DNA from: CAKSEI01 sp964403505
GTDB taxonomy: Bacteria > Bacillota > Clostridia > Oscillospirales > CAG-272
Assembly (NCBI GenBank): GCA_964403505.1
Contig: CAYOFP010000005.1
Coordinates: 1-64,000 of the forward strand
Length of the DNA stretch: 64,000 nucleotides
Reading direction: 5' to 3'
A program made the position numbers and the translations under genes. This document shows positions 18,222 through 25,625 of the stretch, piece after piece. How positions within the stretch are numbered: the first letter of the stretch is position 1; each line of letters starts with the position of its first letter. A model generated the notes under the pieces. That model was not told the origin of the DNA. It was given only the letters and a program-made list of their open reading frames with translations, and ran no database searches.

Positions 18222-18673
18222 AAGGAAAACCTCTCTTTTAGGCACCCGACGATCTCGTCAAGGCAGGCGGAATACACAGCGTCATCTCCGCCGTAGGGAT
18301 CGGATATCTCATGCCTCATGCACTCAAGCTTCGCCGTATGCTCGGGATAGGACTGCACAAGCGACATAAAATGCACACCCGTCATGGCAATGATAATATC
18401 ATTATCCCGTGCCGTATTCTCGGTAAAGGGACGGGAGATATGGGGCGGCGCTTTTATGCCCATTCCCTCGAGCGCTCTTTGCGCCCCGGGGGTCATATCG
18501 CTTCCGGCGCCGGCACAGATCCCTGCGCTCGTTGCAATAAACCTGTCGGGCGCATAGTGATTCAGGACAGCCGCCGCCATGGGAGAGCGGCAGGTATTGC
18601 CCGTGCAGACAAAGCAAACACGCAGCTTTTTATCTGTTTTATTTTCCGTTTTCTTTTTTTCTTGTAAAATCAA
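18218..18673 (-). CDS. low-molecular-weight protein tyrosine phosphatase
   Basis: About 151 residues from a TTG at 18673 that overlaps the upstream deaminase stop as TTGA. The signature loop VCTGNTCRSPM gives the catalytic Cys and Arg (C-X5-R), and the general acid is in SDPYGG near the C-terminus. The first 15 residues are lysine-rich and poorly conserved, so an internal start cannot be excluded. Related proteins dephosphorylate arginine or tyrosine residues; YwlE-like arginine phosphatases share this length and the Thr in CTGNT, so protein-arginine phosphatase is a serious alternative. Confidence 0.85.
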   Translation of the reverse strand: MILQEKKKTENKTDKKLRVCFVCTGNTCRSPMAAAVLNHYAPDRFIATSAGICAGAGSDMTPGAQRALEGMGIKAPPHISRPFTENTARDNDIIIAMTGVHFMSLVQSYPEHTAKLECMRHEISDPYGGDDAVYSACLDEIVGCLKERFSF

Positions 18674-19152
18674 TATCCCAATTCCAGAACAGTATCGTCG
18701 TTTTCCACCCACTCGAATACACTTATCACACGGTAATTACTCTCATCTTCACGAATCACGACTCTGTCGATTCCCGCATTTATAATAAGACGCTTGCACA
18801 TCGCACAGGAATTCACACCTCCGACGACCTCTCCCGTCTTCGGGGAAACGCACGCCATATAAAGAGTTGCGCCCAGCATCTGCTCCCTCGGTGCGGCAAT
18901 GATGGCATTTGCCTCTGCATGGACGCTCCGGCAGAGCTCATATCTCTCACCCCGGGGTATGTTAAGCTTATCACGCAGGCAGGTGCCCATATCCGAGCAG
19001 TTCTTTCTGCCTCGGGGCGAGCCGACATAACCTGTCGAGATAATGACATCGTTTTTCACGATGATCGCACCGAAATGGCGCCGCAGGCAGGTGCCCCGCT
19101 CGGCAACCGTCTGTGCGATATCAAGATAATAGTTTTCCTTACTTACCCTCAT
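18670..19152 (-). CDS. dCMP deaminase / ComEB-like cytidine deaminase
   Basis: A 160-residue zinc deaminase converting dCMP to dUMP, or a related ComEB-type protein. The zinc motif HAEANAI with the PCxxC-equivalent NSCAMCKRL is complete, and the extended family insert with CRSVHAEA is present. The ATG overlaps the galU stop (ATGA). It sits in a housekeeping operon rather than next to competence genes, so a nucleotide-metabolism role is more likely. Confidence 0.88.
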   Translation of the reverse strand: MRVSKENYYLDIAQTVAERGTCLRRHFGAIIVKNDVIISTGYVGSPRGRKNCSDMGTCLRDKLNIPRGERYELCRSVHAEANAIIAAPREQMLGATLYMACVSPKTGEVVGGVNSCAMCKRLIINAGIDRVVIREDESNYRVISVFEWVENDDTVLELGY

Positions 19153-20021
19153 AGACCTTTTACAAACTCCACTAAAAATTTTCTGAAGTCTTCGCCGACC
19201 TCGGCGCTTTTTATCCCCTCGATGACGTTCGCCTCGAGGAAACCGAGCTTTGAGCCCATATCATATCTTCTGCCATCAAAATCGACTGCCATCATGCCGC
19301 TTTTTCGTGAAAGCTCCGCCATAGCGTCGGTGAGCTGTATCTCGCCGCCGGCGCCCGGCTCTGTTTTCTCTAAAATACCGAAAATATCGGACGGCAGAAT
19401 GACACGGCCGAGGATCGAGAAATTTGAAAATGCTTCTTCCCTTGTCTTCGGCTTCTCGATCATATCGCTCACTTTATAGACATTACCGCCGACGCTGTCT
19501 GTCTTAAGTGAGCAATAACGTGTCACATCCTCCCACGGAACTGCCTTCACTCCTGCAACTCCGAGACCGTATTTTTCATAAACATCGGCAAGCTGCTTTG
19601 TGACAGGCACGTCCGAGATGATGATATCATCGCCGTAAAGCACGGCAAAATCGTCATCCCCGACAAAGGCACGTGCCTTGAGAATGGCATGTCCGAGCCC
19701 CTTTGCTTCCTTTTGTCTGATAAACGTGATATTCGCCATATCGGCGACCTCATGCAGGAGGCGCAGATCGTCCAATCTGCCCTTTTCACTGAGTCGCTTA
19801 TCGTATATCGGCGAGTAATCGAAATAATCTTCGATACATTCCTTGCCTGCGGCGGTAACGATCAGTATATCTTCGATGCCTGCATCCGCCGCTTCTTTGA
19901 CAAGATAGGATATCGCAGGTCTGTCAACGATAGGCAGCATCTCCTTCGGAACTGCCTTGGATATCGGGAGCATACGGGTGCCGAGCCCTGCCGCCGGAAT
20001 CACCGCTTTCTTTATTTTCAT
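19149..20021 (-). CDS. galU: UTP-glucose-1-phosphate uridylyltransferase
   Basis: Makes UDP-glucose for cell-envelope glycans. The 290-residue protein begins with IPAAGLGTRMLPISKAVPKEMLP (the nucleotidyltransferase loop is the GLGTRM part) and has LVKEAADAGIEDIL, VLYGDDII and EKPKTREEAFS, all standard for GalU. It is the first gene of an overlapped minus-strand operon. Three 17-bp tandem repeats precede it (20043-20093). Confidence 0.95.
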   Translation of the reverse strand: MKIKKAVIPAAGLGTRMLPISKAVPKEMLPIVDRPAISYLVKEAADAGIEDILIVTAAGKECIEDYFDYSPIYDKRLSEKGRLDDLRLLHEVADMANITFIRQKEAKGLGHAILKARAFVGDDDFAVLYGDDIIISDVPVTKQLADVYEKYGLGVAGVKAVPWEDVTRYCSLKTDSVGGNVYKVSDMIEKPKTREEAFSNFSILGRVILPSDIFGILEKTEPGAGGEIQLTDAMAELSRKSGMMAVDFDGRRYDMGSKLGFLEANVIEGIKSAEVGEDFRKFLVEFVKGL

Positions 20022-20042
20022 AACAAAACCTCACAAACACAG

Positions 20043-20093
20043 TTAAGCTATTTTATATATTAAGCTATTTTATATATTAAGTTATTTTATCAT
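20043..20093. repeat. three tandem 17-bp AT-rich repeats upstream of galU
   Basis: Units at 20043-20059 and 20060-20076 are identical (TTAAGCTATTTTATATA); the third, 20077-20093, differs at a few positions. They lie between the galU start and the end of the neighbouring radical SAM gene, in the galU promoter region, and supply multiple TATA-like hexamers on the minus strand. Confidence 0.85.
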
Positions 20094-20119
20094 ATTATTT
20101 ATATAAAATCAAGATAGAA

Positions 20120-20983
20120 TCAAGTTTCGAACGGCGGAATGTACGCCGCCTTTGCCGACGTCCGCTCTTGCGTATAACCGTCTATATGATACCCATTAAG
20201 GATACTCAGCACCTTGTTTTGCTCAAATGTCGTTATCCTGCGCCCGAGTTCTTCCGGGGCGCCCGGCATGGGTGTATATTGGCTCATGAGAGATATCATG
20301 ATCTGCTCGCCCGAATAGCGCTCGCAAAGCCACTTGACGATCTCTATACTGTCTTTATAACATCCCGGCAGTATCAGATGCCGCACGATGACCCCACGCC
20401 GCATGATGCCGTCTGAAATTTCTATCTTTCCGCACTGGCGCACCATCTCGGCAAGGGCGACGCCCGCCCTCTCAAAATAGTCGGGAGCGTGGGAATATTT
20501 TCCCGATAATTCGCTGCTCATATATTTGATATCCGGCAGATATATGTCTATAAGTCCGTCGAGCGCACGGATGGTCTCTGCCTTCTCGTATCCGCCGCTG
20601 TTCCATACAACGGGTATTTTCAGCCTCGGCTTTGCCCGCTCGAGGGCGGCGATCACGCCGTGCGTATACTGCGTCGCCGTGACAAGATTGATATTGTGCA
20701 CACCCTCATCCTGTAAGCGCAAAAATATATCGGAAAGTTCCGACACGCTCACGCTCCGCCCGACGCCGCCGTGGCTGATCTGTGCGTTCTGACAGAACAC
20801 GCAATGCAGAGGACATCCCGTGAAAAACACTGCGCCCGAACCCCGCTCACCTGATATGCAGGGTTCCTCCCACATGTGCGGTGCGGCACGTGCGATACGG
20901 ATATGATGATCTGCACCGCAATAGCCGACTGTATTCTCTCTGTTTGCCCCGCATTCTCTCGGGCAAAGATTACAAATATTCAT
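20120..20983 (-). CDS. radical SAM protein, pyruvate-formate-lyase-activase-related
   Basis: A 287-residue radical SAM enzyme. The cluster motif GCPLHCVFCQN gives three Cys in CxxxCxxC spacing, preceded by an N-terminal Cys-rich segment (NICNLCPRECGANR) typical of the PflX/AmmeMemoRadiSam-adjacent family. This segment resembles but is not the classical PflA N-terminus. No glycyl-radical substrate gene lies nearby. I chose the ATG at 20983 because the Cys-rich start MNICNLCPREC matches family starts; 24 extra residues upstream look non-coding. Confidence 0.85.
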   Translation of the reverse strand: MNICNLCPRECGANRENTVGYCGADHHIRIARAAPHMWEEPCISGERGSGAVFFTGCPLHCVFCQNAQISHGGVGRSVSVSELSDIFLRLQDEGVHNINLVTATQYTHGVIAALERAKPRLKIPVVWNSGGYEKAETIRALDGLIDIYLPDIKYMSSELSGKYSHAPDYFERAGVALAEMVRQCGKIEISDGIMRRGVIVRHLILPGCYKDSIEIVKWLCERYSGEQIMISLMSQYTPMPGAPEELGRRITTFEQNKVLSILNGYHIDGYTQERTSAKAAYIPPFET

Positions 20984-21042
20984 GTGATAATTATACCACC
21001 ATTTACAAAATGAAACAACAGAATATTTTTTTGTAAAAAAAC

Positions 21043-21071
21043 TTGACAATTTCATTTGAGTGTGATATTAT
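21043..21071 (+). promoter_or_regulatory. promoter of tRNA cluster
   Basis: TTGACA (21043-21048) and TATTAT (21066-21071) are 17 bases apart and lie 17 bases before tRNA-Gly. Confidence 0.85.
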
Positions 21072-21087
21072 TTATAAGCGCATTTAT

Positions 21088-21161
21088 GCGGATGTAGTTC
21101 AATGGTAGAATCCCAGCCTTCCAAGCTGGTCGTGCGGGTTCGATTCCCGTCATCCGCTCCA
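21088..21161 (+). tRNA. tRNA-Gly (anticodon TCC)
   Basis: Cloverleaf with GCGGATG/CATCCGC acceptor stem, anticodon loop CTTCCAA giving TCC, T loop GTTCGATTC, and encoded CCA at 21159-21161. Confidence 0.97.
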
Positions 21162-21194
21162 AGCTTATTGCCGGTATATACCGGCAATAATTAT

Positions 21195-21271
21195 CTACCC
21201 TTAGCTCAGCAGGATAGAGCAACTGCCTTCTAAGCAGTAGGTCGAGGGTTCGAATCCCCCAGGGTAGGCCA
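21195..21271 (+). tRNA. tRNA-Arg (anticodon TCT)
   Basis: Acceptor CTACCCT/AGGGTAG, anticodon loop CTTCTAA giving TCT, T loop GTTCGAATC, encoded CCA. Between it and tRNA-Gly lies a short hairpin (TTGCCGGTATATACCGGCAA) that may guide processing. Confidence 0.97.
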
Positions 21272-21276
21272 AATAC

Positions 21277-21354
21277 GGTGGGTGTAGCTAAGTTGGTCAT
21301 AGCGCCAGGTTGTGGCCCTGGAGGCCGTGGGTTCGAATCCCATCACTCACCCCA
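21277..21354 (+). tRNA. tRNA-His (anticodon GTG)
   Basis: Acceptor GTGGGTG/CACTCAC, the extra G-1 (21277) opposite C73 that marks histidine tRNAs, anticodon GTG, encoded CCA. Confidence 0.97.
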
Positions 21355-21362
21355 GAAAAAAA

Positions 21363-21386
21363 CCGATGCTTTAGCATCGGTTTTTT
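21363..21386 (+). terminator. terminator of the tRNA cluster
   Basis: Seven-bp stem CCGATGC/GCATCGG with loop TTTA and six Ts. Confidence 0.93.
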
Positions 21387-21390
21387 CAAC

Positions 21391-21557
21391 TAAATCCGTC
21401 CTGCGGACGGGTGAAATCCATCTATGATGGATGAAATCACTTCGTGATGAAATCCGACTTCGTCGGGATAGAGACGGATTTAATTTCATCTGAGGCGCAG
21501 CCGAAGATTTCATCCGAACAGAGTGAGGATTTCATCGCACTTTGTGCGATTTCATTA
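21391..21557. repeat. multi-hairpin array A, behind tRNA-His
   Basis: A chain of short hairpins joined by the linker GATGAAATC in the left half and by its exact reverse complement GATTTCATC in the right half. The left half is enclosed by AAATCCGTC (21392-21400) and GACGGATTT (21473-21481). Stems include ATCCATC/GATGGAT, ATCAC/GTGAT, ATCCGAC/GTCGGGAT and ATCGCAC/GTGCGAT; two right-half stems carry tandem GA/GA steps. A homologous array with compensating base changes lies at 50045-50220. No function is known to me; short open frames across it look accidental. The rest of 21558-21745 holds a direct repeat and a hairpin listed separately. Confidence 0.85.
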
Positions 21558-21577
21558 GGTCTGTTTTGGGTTTACGA

Positions 21578-21648
21578 GAGCTCAAATCCATCAGCCGAAA
21601 TCGTAAGAACATCTCTTTCGCAACCTCTTTACACACTCAAACACCAAT
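21578..21648 (+). repeat. left direct repeat of the NUDIX/methyltransferase cassette
   Basis: Begins GAGCTCAAATCC and ends AAACACCAAT. It aligns with 22905-22964 (GAGTTCAAATCC ... CGAAATCG ... ATCT-TTTCG ... AAACACCAAT). The core resembles a tRNA T-loop. Together the two copies bracket the NUDIX and methyltransferase genes. Confidence 0.65.
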
Positions 21649-21685
21649 TTTGATACAGTGTGTCATGATTGGTGTTTGTTTTTTT
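21638..21685 (+). terminator. hairpin with seven-T tail before the NUDIX gene
   Basis: Eleven-bp perfect stem CAAACACCAAT (21638-21648) with ATTGGTGTTTG (21668-21678), then seven Ts. It would stop transcription coming from the tRNA side, insulating the cassette. Confidence 0.75.
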
Positions 21686-21745
21686 CAGACAAGTTTCATT
21701 CATGTAAAATAAACAAATCGGCAAACCGGAATTCAGGAGGCGAAT

Positions 21746-22177
21746 ATGCACAAGATTTTTGGAATAAAAGAAAACAAAAAATATGTTGACAGATACGGCG
21801 CATATATCATCCCGATAAAAAACGGAAAAGTAGGAGTTATCGAAACATCCAAAGGTTATTTTTTTATCGGCGGAGGTTCTGAGCATGATGAAACAGACGA
21901 ACAATGTATCGTAAGAGAGTGTTTGGAGGAGATCGGTTATCGTGTTATAGTAAAGCAAAAAATATGTTCGGCCGAGACTTTTTGCCTCCATCCTGAAATA
22001 GGGTATTTTCATCCTATCCAAACATACTATATAGGAGACTTATTGGATAATGTAAGACAACCGTGCGAAGAAGGTCACAATTTTGTTTGGATTGAATATG
22101 AAAGAATAAAAGGTAAAATGCACCTTGATATGCAAAATTGGGCAATAGAACAAGCGACTTTTCCGGAGAAGAGATAA
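21746..22177 (+). CDS. NUDIX hydrolase
   Basis: A 143-residue NUDIX protein. The box G-x5-E-x7-RECLEEIG is intact (about residues 43-65), so it should bind Mg and hydrolyse a nucleoside-diphosphate-X substrate, which cannot be named. CAGGAGG precedes the ATG. Codon use and base composition are more AT-rich than in the neighbouring housekeeping genes, and it lies in a direct-repeat-bounded segment, which suggests acquisition. A 20-base match to its 3' end recurs at 49.9 kb. Confidence 0.88.
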   Translation: MHKIFGIKENKKYVDRYGAYIIPIKNGKVGVIETSKGYFFIGGGSEHDETDEQCIVRECLEEIGYRVIVKQKICSAETFCLHPEIGYFHPIQTYYIGDLLDNVRQPCEEGHNFVWIEYERIKGKMHLDMQNWAIEQATFPEKR

Positions 22178-22199
22178 GTAGCTTTGCTTCGCAAAGCGA

Positions 22200-22228
22200 T
22201 TGATTAAACTAAAAATCCATGATATAAT
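22200..22228 (+). promoter_or_regulatory. promoter of the methyltransferase gene
   Basis: TTGATT (22200-22205), 17 bases, TATAAT (22223-22228). A small hairpin (GCTTTG/CAAAGC, 22186-22197) lies just before it. Confidence 0.7.
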
Positions 22229-22259
22229 TGATGTAATCTTTATTTTTCGGAGAGAGAAT

Positions 22260-22877
22260 ATGGATAAACCTTCTTTTAAGGACAATATTAAAAAATATTA
22301 TAATCAAGAAGCGGAATTAAGAGAGAGTAAGTCTGTAAAGTCCGAATGGAAGATTAAAGTCAGACAAAATTTTTACGACATTTTAAAGCAAGAAAACAAA
22401 AAAACTCTGCTTGAATTAGGTGCAGGCGCCGGATATGACAGCGTGTTCTTTATGGATAACGGATTATCTGTCATAGCGGTTGACATATCAAATGAAATGG
22501 TAATCAAATGTAGAGAAAAAGGAATTGAAGCATACGAACTTGACTTTTATGATTTATCAGCATTAAATGTTAAATTCGATTGTATTTATGCCATAAACTC
22601 TCTATTGCATGTTCCGAAAAATGATTTGCACAAAGTTCTTCATGAAATAGATTTATCATTGAATCAAAATGGGTTGTTCTATTTAGGACTGTATGGCGGA
22701 GATGATACCGAAACCGAATTTGTGAAAAATGATATTTCCGATGCTCCGAGATTTTTCGCATTTCATTCCGATAATTACTTAAAAAATGTGTTGAAAAATC
22801 AGTTTAATATTATTAGTTTCGAAACGCTTGATCTCGGAACAGATATTTTTCACTCAATTATTTTAAGGAAGAAATAA
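22260..22877 (+). CDS. class I SAM-dependent methyltransferase
   Basis: A 205-residue protein with motif I LLELGAGAGYDSVFF, motif II VIAVDISNEM and motif IV-like FDCIYAINSLLHVP, as in UbiE/tellurite-type small-molecule methyltransferases. The ATG at 22260 has GGAGAGA upstream and its own promoter. AT-rich like the NUDIX gene. The substrate is unknown; a role together with the NUDIX protein, for instance in nucleotide or metabolite detoxification, is possible but unproven. Confidence 0.85.
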   Translation: MDKPSFKDNIKKYYNQEAELRESKSVKSEWKIKVRQNFYDILKQENKKTLLELGAGAGYDSVFFMDNGLSVIAVDISNEMVIKCREKGIEAYELDFYDLSALNVKFDCIYAINSLLHVPKNDLHKVLHEIDLSLNQNGLFYLGLYGGDDTETEFVKNDISDAPRFFAFHSDNYLKNVLKNQFNIISFETLDLGTDIFHSIILRKK

Positions 22878-22904
22878 TCGACTATTGATCAAAAATAGTC
22901 ACAA

Positions 22905-22964
22905 GAGTTCAAATCCCTTATTCGAAATCGCAAAAAATCTTTTTCGTTACCTATAAACACCAAT
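22905..22964 (+). repeat. right direct repeat of the NUDIX/methyltransferase cassette
   Basis: Partner of 21578-21648. It starts 27 bases after the methyltransferase stop. Confidence 0.65.
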
Positions 22965-22993
22965 ATCCCCCGGAGACACTCTCCGGGGGATAT
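22963..22993. terminator. strong GC hairpin after the cassette
   Basis: Thirteen-bp perfect stem ATATCCCCCGGAG with CTCCGGGGGATAT and a five-base loop. No T run follows, but its position after the methyltransferase gene suggests a 3' end element. Confidence 0.6.
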
Positions 22994-23089
22994 CTTCTGC
23001 GGTCTTTATACCGTTATCCCGGAGGTGCGCACTTGATTTTTTCCTTTTCTCGTGTTATCATAATATCGAAAAAAAGCGGAGGAAAAAAC

Positions 23090-23464
23090 ATGGCACTGAA
23101 AGAATCAGGCGAAATGTATCTCGAGACGATACATATCTTATCTAAAAAATCATCCTGTGTGCGCTCTGTCGATGTCGGCGAGTATATGGGATTTTCAAAA
23201 CCGAGCGTCAGCCGTGCCGTCTCCCTGCTCAAAGCAGGCGGATACCTGACAATGGAAAAGGACGGCGCTCTTTTGCTCACCGAACAGGGAAAGGAAATCG
23301 CCGAAAAAATATACGAGCGTCATACCATCCTCACCGAAATGCTCATCAGGCTCGGCGTCGACGAGCAGACCGCCGCCGAGGACGCATGCAAAATAGAGCA
23401 CGATATCAGCGATAAAACATTCGATGCGATAAAACGCCATATCGAAAAATTCAATGACCGATAA
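23090..23464 (+). CDS. DtxR/MntR-family metal-dependent regulator
   Basis: A 124-residue winged-helix protein (ESGEMYLETIHIL, SVDVGEYMGFSKPSVSRAVSLLKAGGYL) with the metal-binding and dimerisation helices (ERHTILTEMLIRLGV ... ACKIEHDIS). It lacks the SH3-like third domain, so it is MntR-like in size. GGAGG precedes the ATG at 23090. Likely controls manganese or iron uptake genes, none of which are adjacent. The stop overlaps the VanZ gene by 11 bases. Confidence 0.85.
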   Translation: MALKESGEMYLETIHILSKKSSCVRSVDVGEYMGFSKPSVSRAVSLLKAGGYLTMEKDGALLLTEQGKEIAEKIYERHTILTEMLIRLGVDEQTAAEDACKIEHDISDKTFDAIKRHIEKFNDR

Positions 23465-24110
23465 GCAGTATACGATACTATCGAAAATATTTTTATCACT
23501 TTCTCTTTCGCTCGGGGCGTATTCTCTGTATTATGCCGTAGTGCCGACCGTATTTCTCTCTGCTGCAAATTATCTTGTAATCAGTGCGGTTGTGATGGCT
23601 TTTCTGTATTTCGGCGTTAACTTCCACAATAAGACCGTCCTGAAGCAAAGCAAAAGGGATAAAGCCACACGGACAGCGCACATCGCCGCTTTTTTATATT
23701 ATACGGTCATACTGATCTGCGAGATATGGTTCAATGCATACTCAAACAGGCTCTCAGGCTTTTCACTTTCCGAGCATTTTACAAAATACCGCCTCATTCC
23801 GTTTGATACAGTAGTATATGTCGTCGGCTTATATAAAAGAAATCTGAATTTCGGTTATCTTTTATCGAATTTATTCGGCAATTTTCTCATCTATATGCCG
23901 CTGTCCTACTTCCTGCCGTATTTTTTTAAAAAAATGCGAAAAACCCTTCCCTTCAGCGTCGTTTTATTCATTGTAACATCGTTTTTTGAGGTGGCGCAGG
24001 CATTCTTCTGCCTCGGTGAATTCGATACCGATGATATATTATTCAACTTCGTCGGGGCGTTTGTTTTTTATATTATAATTATGAAATCGCACATATTCGC
24101 AAAAAATTAG
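23454..24110 (+). CDS. VanZ-family membrane protein
   Basis: A 218-residue protein with five or six membrane segments. The second half carries the VanZ pattern: FGNFLIYMPLSYFLP, a conserved E-x-x-Q in FFEVAQAFF, and GEFDTDDILFNFVGA. VanZ relatives confer low-level glycopeptide or lipopeptide tolerance in some species, but most are uncharacterised. Translation is probably coupled to the regulator gene through the 11-nt overlap. Confidence 0.82.
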   Translation: MTDKQYTILSKIFLSLSLSLGAYSLYYAVVPTVFLSAANYLVISAVVMAFLYFGVNFHNKTVLKQSKRDKATRTAHIAAFLYYTVILICEIWFNAYSNRLSGFSLSEHFTKYRLIPFDTVVYVVGLYKRNLNFGYLLSNLFGNFLIYMPLSYFLPYFFKKMRKTLPFSVVLFIVTSFFEVAQAFFCLGEFDTDDILFNFVGAFVFYIIIMKSHIFAKN

Positions 24111-24130
24111 CTCTTTCGAGCTGATTTTTT
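24101..24130. terminator. terminator after the VanZ gene
   Basis: AGCTC/GAGCT stem with loop TTTC, flanked by A6 and T6; overlaps the stop codon. Confidence 0.8.
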
Positions 24131-24152
24131 CATTTTGTACACAGAATTTTTG

Positions 24153-24181
24153 TTGACATTATGCATAAATCATTGTATAAT
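24153..24181 (+). promoter_or_regulatory. gdhA promoter
   Basis: TTGACA (24153-24158), 17 bases, TATAAT (24176-24181). The spacer contains TATGCATAAAT, also present in the argG regulatory region at 13338-13348. Confidence 0.85.
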
Positions 24182-24217
24182 TATTTGGTAAAATATTATA
24201 TTAAATCGGAGGGCAAT

Positions 24218-25564
24218 ATGAACTTCAAAACAGAGTATATGGCTTCTCTTTATGAGAGAGTCGTAAAGCGCAATCCGGGCGAGCCTGAATTCCATCAGGC
24301 TGTCAAAGAGGTCCTCGAGAGCCTCGAGCCCGTCGCTGAAAAGCATCCCGAATATGTCACTTCCGGTGTTCTCGAAAGCATCGTAGAACCCGAAAGAATC
24401 ATTAAATTCAGAGTTCCGTGGCAGGACGACGAAGGAAAAGTCCATGTGAACCGCGGTTTCAGAGTGCAGTTTAACTCCGCAATCGGTCCTTACAAGGGCG
24501 GCTTGCGTTTCCATCCTTCTGTTTACGAGGGTATCATCAAGTTCCTCGGATTTGAGCAGATATTCAAGAACTCTCTTACAGGTCTGCCGATCGGCGGCGG
24601 TAAGGGCGGCAGTGACTTCGATCCTAAGGGCAAGAGCGACAGCGAAGTTATGCGTTTCTGCCAGTCATTTATGACTGAGCTCTCAAAGCACATCGGCGCT
24701 GATACGGACGTTCCCGCAGGCGATATCGGTGTCGGCGGACGTGAGATAGGCTATATGTTCGGTCAGTACAAGCGTCTGCGCAACGAGTTCACGGGCGTTC
24801 TCACAGGTAAGGGCCTTACATACGGCGGCTCTCTCGCAAGACCTGAGGCAACAGGCTACGGCCTTTGCTACCTCACAGACGCTATGCTCCGTGACCACGG
24901 TAAGTCCTTTGAGGGCAAGACGGTCGTTATCTCCGGCTCGGGTAACGTCGCACAGTATGCAACACAGAAGGCAACACAGCTCGGCGCTAAGGTCGTTGCT
25001 CTTTCCGACTCGAACGGATATATCTATGACGCAAACGGTATCGACCTCGATGCTGTTATCGAGATAAAGCAGGTTAAGCGTGGCAGAATCAAGGATTACC
25101 TCAGCTATCACAGCGATGCAGTTTACACTGAGGGCTGTGCCGGCATCTGGACCATCAAATGCGACATCGCACTTCCCTGCGCAACGCAGAACGAGCTTGA
25201 CGAGGAGAGCGCAAAGGCTCTGATTGCAAACGGCGTATTCGCAGTAGCAGAGGGCGCTAACATGCCTTCTACCCCCGAAGCAATCGAGCTCTTCCAGAAG
25301 AATGGCGTACTCTTCGCACCCGCTAAGGCTGCAAACGCAGGCGGCGTTGCAACAAGTGCGCTCGAGATGAGCCAGAACTCCATGAGATACTCATGGACAT
25401 TCGAGGAAGTTGACGCGAAGCTCAAGGACATCATGGAAGGTATTTATGCAAATATCTCCAAGGCTGCAAAAGAGTACAGCGAAGCCGACAACCTCGTCGC
25501 AGGCGCTAACATAGCAGGCTTCCTCAAAGTAGCCGAGGCTATGTACGCACAGGGTCTTGTCTGA
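24218..25564 (+). CDS. gdhA: NADP-type glutamate dehydrogenase
   Basis: Hexameric glutamate dehydrogenase of 448 residues that assimilates ammonia onto 2-oxoglutarate. Diagnostic parts: GGLRFHPSV with the substrate Lys in GGGKGGSDFDP, the catalytic Asp in VPAGDIGVGGREIGYMFG, and the Rossmann motif SGSGNVAQ. GGAGGG precedes the chosen ATG at 24218. Many codons are of the high-expression type, which fits its strong promoter. Coenzyme preference for NADP is inferred from the long S50-I-like N-terminus. Confidence 0.95.
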   Translation: MNFKTEYMASLYERVVKRNPGEPEFHQAVKEVLESLEPVAEKHPEYVTSGVLESIVEPERIIKFRVPWQDDEGKVHVNRGFRVQFNSAIGPYKGGLRFHPSVYEGIIKFLGFEQIFKNSLTGLPIGGGKGGSDFDPKGKSDSEVMRFCQSFMTELSKHIGADTDVPAGDIGVGGREIGYMFGQYKRLRNEFTGVLTGKGLTYGGSLARPEATGYGLCYLTDAMLRDHGKSFEGKTVVISGSGNVAQYATQKATQLGAKVVALSDSNGYIYDANGIDLDAVIEIKQVKRGRIKDYLSYHSDAVYTEGCAGIWTIKCDIALPCATQNELDEESAKALIANGVFAVAEGANMPSTPEAIELFQKNGVLFAPAKAANAGGVATSALEMSQNSMRYSWTFEEVDAKLKDIMEGIYANISKAAKEYSEADNLVAGANIAGFLKVAEAMYAQGLV

Positions 25565-25587
25565 TTGAATTAAGAATTAAAAAAATG

Positions 25588-25620
25588 TCGCATGAGCTTT
25601 ATAGCTCATGCGATTTTTTT
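25588..25620 (+). terminator. gdhA terminator
   Basis: Ten-bp stem TCGCATGAGC/GCTCATGCGA, loop TTTATA, seven Ts. Confidence 0.93.
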
Positions 25621-25625
25621 ATAAA

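Noticed and set aside
21052..21300. Open frame across the tRNA cluster on the minus strand
   Set aside because: It translates tRNA genes (GIRTLDL, IEPARPAWK patterns are known antisense-tRNA artefacts).
21391..21557. CRISPR array
   Set aside because: Units are hairpins of different sequence joined by nine-base linkers; there are no equal direct repeats with unique spacers and no cas genes.
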